This document shows positions 15,725 to 19,389 of a DNA stretch of 19,389 nt, piece after piece. Source of the DNA: JASGDB01 sp049841315 (GTDB lineage: Bacteria > Bacteroidota > Bacteroidia > Flavobacteriales > Weeksellaceae); contig JASGDB010000013.1 of assembly GCA_049841315.1 (NCBI GenBank), positions 1 through 19,389 of the forward strand. The letters are read 5' to 3'. The notes under the pieces were generated by a model. That model saw nothing but the letters and a program-made list of their open reading frames with translations, made no database searches and was not told where the DNA came from. How positions within the stretch are numbered: position 1 is the stretch's first letter; every line of letters begins with the position of its first letter. The translations under genes were made by a program, and so were the position numbers.

Positions 15725-16632
15725 TGTTTATTAATAACAAAATAAATGCAGTAAGTTTCGGCGAGGTGCTTTTCGATGTTTTCGGAGACGAAAAGAAAAT
15801 CGGAGGAGCACCGCTCAATCTGGCTCTCAGAACGGCTTCTTACGGTTTTCCGGTTGCGATGATAAGTGCAGTCGGCAATGATGAAGACGGAAAAATAATT
15901 TGCGATTATATCAGGGAAAATCAACTCGATACCGGCGGAATTATCACGACTTCTGATTATGAAACAGGAATTGTTCAGGTTTCGCTCAACGAGCGCGGTT
16001 CTGCAACGTATGAAATCAAATTCCCCTCGGCTTGGGATTTTATCGAAGCGAATGACACGATAGCGGATATTGTGAAAAAAGCCGATGTTTTTTTCTACGG
16101 AAGTCTGGCTTGCAGACACGAAATTTCCAGAAAAACGCTTTTCGGTCTTTTGGAAAGCAACGGAAAAATGTTTAAGGTTTTTGATGTGAATCTGAGAAAA
16201 CCGTTTTACAATATTGAACTTTTGGAACAACTGATGACCAAAGCCGATTTCATCAAATTCAATGATGAAGAACTCTTGGAAATCGCTTCCGGATTGGGCT
16301 TTTCATCAGACCATCTCGAAGAAAATATCCGTTTCATTTCAGAAAAAACAGACACATCTTCCATTTGTGTTACTTTGGGCAAACACGGTTCTATTCTGTT
16401 GTGGAACGGCGCAATTTACAAACACGAAGGTTATCCCGTGAAAGTTGCGGACACCGTCGGAGCGGGCGATTCTTTCCTGGCAAGTTTGATTGCGAAACTG
16501 CTGTCAGACAAAAATCCTGATGCCGCCTTGGATTTTGCGAGTGCGGTTGGTGCATTGGTCGCAAGTCATTCCGGTGCGAATCCCAGAATTACGCCCTCCG
16601 AAATAGATGTTTTTATGAAGCAAAATGTGTGA
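15724..16632 (+). CDS. PfkB-family carbohydrate kinase, probable fructokinase
   Basis: The 302-residue cytoplasmic ribokinase-fold enzyme has the family features: an N-terminal substrate motif GEVLFDVF...IGGAPLNLA (13-34), the di-glycine G27-G28 hinge, the central FDVNLRKP (153-160) and the C-terminal signature DTVGAGDSF (243-251) with catalytic base D249 in the anion hole. It would phosphorylate fructose (to fructose-6-phosphate) brought in by the upstream MFS porter, as BT1757 is thought to do. ATP as donor is the family norm. It is the last gene of the operon, starts in a 1-nt overlap with the GH32 stop and is followed by a terminator-like hairpin. Other PfkB sugars (ribose, 2-keto-3-deoxygluconate) are possible from sequence alone but do not fit the neighbours. 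Confidence 0.9.
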   Translation: MFINNKINAVSFGEVLFDVFGDEKKIGGAPLNLALRTASYGFPVAMISAVGNDEDGKIICDYIRENQLDTGGIITTSDYETGIVQVSLNERGSATYEIKFPSAWDFIEANDTIADIVKKADVFFYGSLACRHEISRKTLFGLLESNGKMFKVFDVNLRKPFYNIELLEQLMTKADFIKFNDEELLEIASGLGFSSDHLEENIRFISEKTDTSSICVTLGKHGSILLWNGAIYKHEGYPVKVADTVGAGDSFLASLIAKLLSDKNPDAALDFASAVGALVASHSGANPRITPSEIDVFMKQNV

Positions 16633-16689
16633 GGCGATGCTCAAAATATGTTGGATTAACCACAAGAATTACATAAAATTTAAACGGGA

Positions 16690-16722
16690 AAGTGCAGGCG
16701 AAAGTCGGCACTTGCTGTTTTT
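16690..16722 (+). terminator. Candidate factor-independent terminator after the fructan operon
   Basis: AAGTGC (16690-16695) and GCACTT (16708-16713) form a perfect 6-bp stem with a 12-nt loop, followed after four bases by a run of five T (16718-16722). It lies 57 bp after the fructokinase stop, where the operon should end. The stem is short and the loop long, so termination may be partial. Confidence 0.5.
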
Positions 16723-16836
16723 ATCCACCTGGAATAAGGAAAAATAAAAGTAAATTTAGAACGAAAGATTGATTGAGTTTATTCTAATTTCGTTTCAAAG
16801 CTAAGTCAATTTTTTTCATCGTATTCATACATTTCG

Positions 16837-16844
16837 TAACTTTG
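16837..16844 (+). promoter_or_regulatory. Candidate -7 element upstream of the acetyltransferase gene
   Basis: TAACTTTG is an exact TAnnTTTG match. Transcription would begin near 16850, giving a leader of about 165 nt before the chosen start at 17018. The leader is long, so a nearer promoter may exist. No clear -33 TTG is seen. Confidence 0.35.
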
Positions 16845-17017
16845 ATAAGGTGCAAAGAAAAGGGAATCATCACTTTTTCAACGCTCTTAATTTGTTTCAC
16901 TTATGTTGTGTTAGAAAGGAAAAGAAACAACAAAACCTATATTCAAAGAGGGTTCAGAAGATTAAAAAAGTCGTTTGCGCTTTGCGTTTAATTTTACACA
17001 AATTATTGTCAAAAATC

Positions 17018-17512
17018 ATGAAAATCACAGAAGCATCCATACAAAACATCCCTCTGATTCAGGAGGTTGCCGAAAAATCTTGGCAATCTGCGTATTCCGA
17101 TATTCTTTCGCAGGAACAAATTGATTATATGCTGAAAATGATGTATTCTGCGGCTGAAATTTCTTCTCATCTCAACAATCCTGATTATCATTATTTTTTA
17201 ATCGAAAACGAAGAAAATTGTGTCGGCTTCATCGGTTTTGAACATCATTACGAACCTGAAACCACAAAACTCCACCGGATTTATCTCCTTCCGGAAGCCA
17301 AAGGAAAAGGTTTCGGAAAAGCAGGAATTGATTTTCTGAAAGAAAAAACATCACAATCCGGCGACCGGAGAATTATTTTAAATGTCAATAAAAACAACAA
17401 CGCAAAAGCTGTTTACGAAAAACAAGGCTTTACGGTGTATGGAGAGGGAATTTTCGATATAGGAAACGGTTATGTGATGGATGATTTTCTAATGGAATAT
17501 TGTATCAAATAA
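17018..17512 (+). CDS. GNAT-family N-acetyltransferase
   Basis: The 164-residue protein has a GNAT fold throughout: beta1/alpha1 MKITEASIQNIPLIQEVAEKSW style opening, central strands ENCVGFIGFEHH, and acetyl-CoA motif A at about 88-104 with K95-G-K-G-F-G100 following YLLPEA. Motif B-like LNVNKNNNAKAVYEKQGF follows at 121-138. The acceptor substrate cannot be told. The same frame is open upstream to a GTG at 16850, but the added 56 residues are basic, lack family similarity and would overlap the likely promoter, so ATG 17018 is chosen. The gene converges with the DUF1801 gene, leaving only 4 bp between the stops. It is not obviously linked to fructan use. Confidence 0.85.
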   Translation: MKITEASIQNIPLIQEVAEKSWQSAYSDILSQEQIDYMLKMMYSAAEISSHLNNPDYHYFLIENEENCVGFIGFEHHYEPETTKLHRIYLLPEAKGKGFGKAGIDFLKEKTSQSGDRRIILNVNKNNNAKAVYEKQGFTVYGEGIFDIGNGYVMDDFLMEYCIK

Positions 17513-17516
17513 CCAT

Positions 17517-17933
17517 TTATCCCCATTTTTCTTTTGTATTTTTCAGAGAAAGCCTAATCAGCTCTTCCAGTGCTTCAATGTTCAAATCATCCAACTTTTT
17601 AAAGTAAATACACGATTTTGACATTTTAATTTTTCCTAATTTTTCAACAAGCTGGTTTTGTTTTTCATCCTCAAAATCCAGAACATACAAAGAAAATTTA
17701 TCTTTTCGGGGAGAAAATCCGATTCGGCACATATCACCTTCCCTTCCGCTTTCGTATTTATAATGATACGTTCCGAAACCGATAATGGATGCTCCCCACA
17801 TTTTTGCCTTTTCTCCGGAAAGGTGCTCCATAATTTCAATCAATCTGAAAGAATCGTCAGCCTTTTCTGGAGCAGAATTTTTGATAAAATCTTCGACACT
17901 GAATTCCGTAGGCAAGGTTTTATTTTGACTCAT
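17517..17933 (-). CDS. DUF1801 domain protein (YdhG-like)
   Basis: The 138-residue cytoplasmic protein has the family pattern: an N-terminal helix region (VEDFIKNSAPEKADDSFRLIEIMEHLSGEKAKMWG), then MWGASIIGFGTYHYKYESG (45-63) and IGFSPRKDKFSLYVLDF (71-87), ending with KSCIYFKKLDDLNIEALEELI. DUF1801 proteins are small alpha/beta proteins of unknown biochemical function, sometimes called YdhG-like and related to frataxin-like folds. It lies 10 bp downstream of the small secreted-protein gene on the same strand, so co-transcription is likely. No catalytic residues can be pointed to. Confidence 0.8.
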   Translation of the reverse strand: MSQNKTLPTEFSVEDFIKNSAPEKADDSFRLIEIMEHLSGEKAKMWGASIIGFGTYHYKYESGREGDMCRIGFSPRKDKFSLYVLDFEDEKQNQLVEKLGKIKMSKSCIYFKKLDDLNIEALEELIRLSLKNTKEKWG

Positions 17934-17943
17934 AATGTATGGA

Positions 17944-18426
17944 TTATTGTTCCTGATTTTTCCAGACGGCTTTATAATTCAGTGTTCCGTCGTAGCTTTT
18001 CCATGTTCCGATGAATTCGATGTACTGCGCTTCTACTTTTTCGGTTTTTTTGTTCCATTTGAATGTATAAACAAATTTTCCTTTGAATGTTCCGGAGTGC
18101 TTTCCTTTCGGTTCTTCGGCAATGTCGTATTCCCCGAAAACAGTGCTTTTCTTTTTTCCGTCTTTGTATTTGGTAATCCTGATTTTCCCTTCAAAATTGG
18201 AAAAATGATTCTCCACTCCCGACACTCCCGAAATGAAATATTCCTGGTCGTTTTTCTTATCCTGCTCCGAAAGCGTGAAGCGCATTTTGAGAACTGCGTT
18301 ATCTTTTCCGTCTCCTATTTTCCCAACGTAAGGGTTTCCGTTGTTCATCCATACGTTTGAAATATTGGGCATTTGGGAATAGGCATAGGAGGAAATTAGA
18401 ATGAATAGTAAGGCTATTTTTTTCAT
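17944..18426 (-). CDS. Small secreted hypothetical protein
   Basis: The 160-residue protein starts with a clear signal peptide (MKKIALLFILISSYAYS, cleavage expected before Q18) and no lipobox cysteine. The mature part of about 143 residues is rich in beta-strand pattern and lysine, and closes with FIGTWKSYDGTLNYKAVWKN, an ending reminiscent of small beta-barrel extracellular proteins. I do not recognise a family, and no catalytic motif is visible. It is exported to the periplasm or outside. It precedes the DUF1801 gene by 10 bp, which suggests a two-gene unit. The gene is separated from the DUF1569 gene by a repeat-like spacer (18461-18520). Confidence 0.75.
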   Translation of the reverse strand: MKKIALLFILISSYAYSQMPNISNVWMNNGNPYVGKIGDGKDNAVLKMRFTLSEQDKKNDQEYFISGVSGVENHFSNFEGKIRITKYKDGKKKSTVFGEYDIAEEPKGKHSGTFKGKFVYTFKWNKKTEKVEAQYIEFIGTWKSYDGTLNYKAVWKNQEQ

Positions 18427-18460
18427 GATTGTATTTTTTTTTAATTGTTACTTTTTTAAA

Positions 18461-18514
18461 CCATCCCGTCAAAAATTTTCTTTCTGAAAATTTCGCCACA
18501 CCTCCAAAGGAGGG
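18461..18514. repeat. Double-hairpin dispersed-repeat-like element (CCATCCCGTC...CCTCCAAAGGAGG)
   Basis: AAATTTTC (18473-18480) pairs perfectly with GAAAATTT (18486-18493) around TTTCT, and CCTCC (18501-18505) pairs with GGAGG (18509-18513) around AAA. From memory, this order (CC.[CT]CCCGTCAAAAATT, then an A/T hairpin, then CCTCCAAAGGAGG) is a recurring intergenic motif in flavobacterial genomes. It lies between the DUF1569 and secreted-protein genes. On the minus strand it could also act as a weak transcription barrier, though no good T-run follows the GC stem. Confidence 0.5.
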
Positions 18515-18530
18515 GAATATGCGGGAATCT

Positions 18531-18986
18531 TTACACTCCGAATTGTGCAAGATGATGATTGAGATGTTTGGCAAACATAATGTTCCATTCTTTGGCAGAC
18601 ATTACGCCGAAATTCAAATTTTCCTTTCCGTCAAACGCTTCGCTTCCCAACTGCTGAACTCTCTGGATATTGCCAATCAGCTTCTTTTTCTCTTCTTCAA
18701 AATCCCTTTCATCCGAAATGATGAACGCCGGACTTGTCGGAAGGCCTTGTCTATAAGGCTTTTCGTTCACAATTTTGGGTTTCACGAATTTTGTCATCAA
18801 AAATTTGGCAATAAATCCGGGTTTCCTGTGTTTTTCCGGCTCAAAAACGACAGAATACGACATATTCAGATGTGCAAGCATCTGGCTTACGGACATTTTT
18901 CCCCACTTCCGCTGTGTTTCGGAAGTAAGCCTGTTGATTCTGTCAATGTAATGCTGTGCATCTTTGGCATCAAAAACGTTTTCCAT
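18531..18986 (-). CDS. DUF1569 (DinB-like four-helix) protein
   Basis: The 151-residue protein has the DUF1569 pattern: an opening helix, then WGKMSVSQMLAHLNMSY (28-44) with the conserved histidine of the DinB-like superfamily (H39), a middle ERDFEEEKKKLIGNIQRVQQLG helix, then FGVMSAKEWNIMFAKHLNHHLAQFG with paired histidines near the C-terminus. In the DinB-like fold such histidines usually bind a metal. The function is unknown, and proposed roles include thiol-transferase-like chemistry. The ATG at 18984-18986 follows an exact TAnnTTTG element closely, giving a very short leader. Confidence 0.82.
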   Translation of the reverse strand: MENVFDAKDAQHYIDRINRLTSETQRKWGKMSVSQMLAHLNMSYSVVFEPEKHRKPGFIAKFLMTKFVKPKIVNEKPYRQGLPTSPAFIISDERDFEEEKKKLIGNIQRVQQLGSEAFDGKENLNFGVMSAKEWNIMFAKHLNHHLAQFGV

Positions 18987-18997
18987 TTGTTTTTTTT

Positions 18998-19005
18998 CAA
19001 AGGTA
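18998..19005 (-). promoter_or_regulatory. Candidate -7 element of the DUF1569 gene
   Basis: On the minus strand this reads TACCTTTG, an exact TAnnTTTG match, 11 bp upstream of the ATG. The leader would be only about 5-8 nt. Sequence before it is AT-rich without a clear -33 TTG. Confidence 0.35.
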
Positions 19006-19110
19006 TTTATTTTTGTGAAAACTCAGATTTTTTATTTGAATAATTTTTTCGAGGTCATAAATCATATATTCAACACTTTGTTATATTGTATTTGAATTTT
19101 TTCGTAGGTA

Positions 19111-19260
19111 ATGATTCTTGTCTTGTTCTCAATCGGAATTGTTTTTTTTATGCTTCCCGGCTTTGAAAACAGGATATATGCCTACATTTCGATTTTTTCT
19201 ATTTTATTGGCTCTTCGCCATTTTGTATGGAAAAAAAATATCCATATTATTTTAAAATGA
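19111..19260 (+). CDS. Possible 49-residue small membrane protein
   Basis: The ATG at 19111 opens a 49-codon frame ending in TGA at 19258-19260. The product has two hydrophobic segments (about 1-16, MILVLFSIGIVFFMLP; about 23-36, around YAYISIFSILLAL) separated by GFENRIY, with a basic tail WKKNIH. That pattern fits a two-helix membrane peptide and is unlike random AT-rich sequence. No family is recognised, no -7 consensus is exact and there is no Shine-Dalgarno, which is normal here. Alternatively it is non-coding spacer. Confidence 0.4.
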   Translation: MILVLFSIGIVFFMLPGFENRIYAYISIFSILLALRHFVWKKNIHIILK

Positions 19261-19304
19261 CATCGGAAACGGAGGCGTTAAAAATTTTAAAGAATTTTCG
19301 TTAA

Positions 19305-19383
19305 AAAATTTCCACTGTTCGAGGGCGGGACAAAATTTCATTATGCGACTAATTTAGGTTTCCGCCCGAGTTTTGGAAATTTT
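19305..19383. repeat. Long imperfect inverted repeat at the right edge
   Basis: AAAATTTCCA (19305-19314) pairs perfectly with TGGAAATTTT (19374-19383), and inside it GGGCGG (19323-19328) pairs with CCGCCC (19362-19367). The result is a two-part stem around a loop of about 33 nt. GTTAAAAA occurs twice just upstream, near 19277 and 19300. It looks like a folded intergenic repeat or a small structured RNA. No protein gene is supported in 19261-19389. Confidence 0.45.
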
Positions 19384-19389
19384 AGAAAA

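Larger units (their letters stand above)
16633..17017. other. 385-bp gap between fructokinase and acetyltransferase
   Basis: It contains the terminator-like hairpin (16690-16722), an exact -7 match (16837-16844) and AT-rich sequence. The stretch TTAACCACAAGAATTACA (16657-16674) and the CTTTGCG near 16980 resemble fragments of dispersed flavobacterial repeats. The frame from a GTG at 16850 that runs into the acetyltransferase has a basic, cysteine-containing composition unlike that family, and I do not regard it as translated. Confidence 0.6.

Noticed and set aside
18299..18574. 91-codon minus-strand frame between the DUF1569 and secreted-protein genes
   Set aside because: It overlaps both genes in another frame and reads through the hairpin repeat. 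It has no signal peptide or known motif.
18429..19043. 204-codon open frame on the plus strand
   Set aside because: It is antisense to the DUF1569 gene and the repeat-like spacer. Its product is phenylalanine-rich without a domain.
19252..19341. 29-codon minus-strand frame (starting MKFCPALEQ)
   Set aside because: It is too short, overlaps the inverted repeat and the possible small membrane protein, and has no supporting signal. It may be the usual by-product of a dispersed repeat.
1..19389. Insertion sequence, prophage or defence system
   Set aside because: No transposase, integrase, phage structural gene, nuclease or toxin-antitoxin pair was recognised. The gene content is explained by a fructan PUL and small housekeeping genes.

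Overview
The window looks like chromosomal DNA from a Bacteroidota member, most likely a flavobacterium of the Chryseobacterium group (Weeksellaceae). The evidence is a SusC/SusD pair, a hybrid sensor kinase/AraC regulator, type IX secretion (T9SS) style domains, TAnnTTTG-type -7 promoter elements, AT-rich spacers, no Shine-Dalgarno sequences and dispersed CGCAAAG repeats. The genus assignment is an inference.

Most of the window (about 2.0-16.6 kb) is one fructan (levan/inulin-type) polysaccharide utilization locus (PUL). In order it encodes a hybrid two-component sensor/regulator with a periplasmic sugar-binding sensor domain (2037-4802), an inner-membrane sugar/H+ symporter (5033-6343), an exo-type GH32 fructanase (6354-7925), SusC (7940-11041), SusD (11062-12759), a DUF4960 surface glycan-binding lipoprotein (12772-14166), a second, endo-levanase-like GH32 lipoprotein (14177-15724) and a PfkB fructokinase (15724-16632). 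The seven genes after the regulator are separated by 20 bp or less, and the last pair overlaps by 1 nt, so they read as one operon. The gene content matches, as I recall it, the Bacteroides thetaiotaomicron levan locus BT1754-BT1765. The inferred flow is: surface binding and endo-cleavage (DUF4960 protein, GH32-2), import through SusCD, release of fructose by GH32-1, uptake by the MFS symporter, phosphorylation by the fructokinase, and free periplasmic fructose sensed by the regulator.

The left edge holds a gene on the minus strand (1471 down to the edge, incomplete) that is easily missed because it has no stop inside the window. It encodes a secreted protein with the same DUF4960-type domain as the PUL's binding protein, joined to a domain typical of T9SS substrates. 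It diverges from the regulator across a 565-bp region packed with palindromes and a nested CGCAAAG inverted repeat. This is the least conventional part of the locus. The 230-bp spacer before the symporter carries repeated TTGATTAT octamers that could be the regulator's binding sites.

To the right of the PUL (16.6-19.4 kb) lie ordinary small housekeeping or hypothetical genes: a GNAT acetyltransferase (+), then on the minus strand a DUF1569/DinB-like protein, a small secreted protein and a DUF1801 protein. A possible 49-residue membrane peptide (+) follows, and two dispersed-repeat-like hairpin elements sit at 18.46-18.52 kb and 19.30-19.38 kb. No tRNA, rRNA, CRISPR array, transposase or prophage gene was found.
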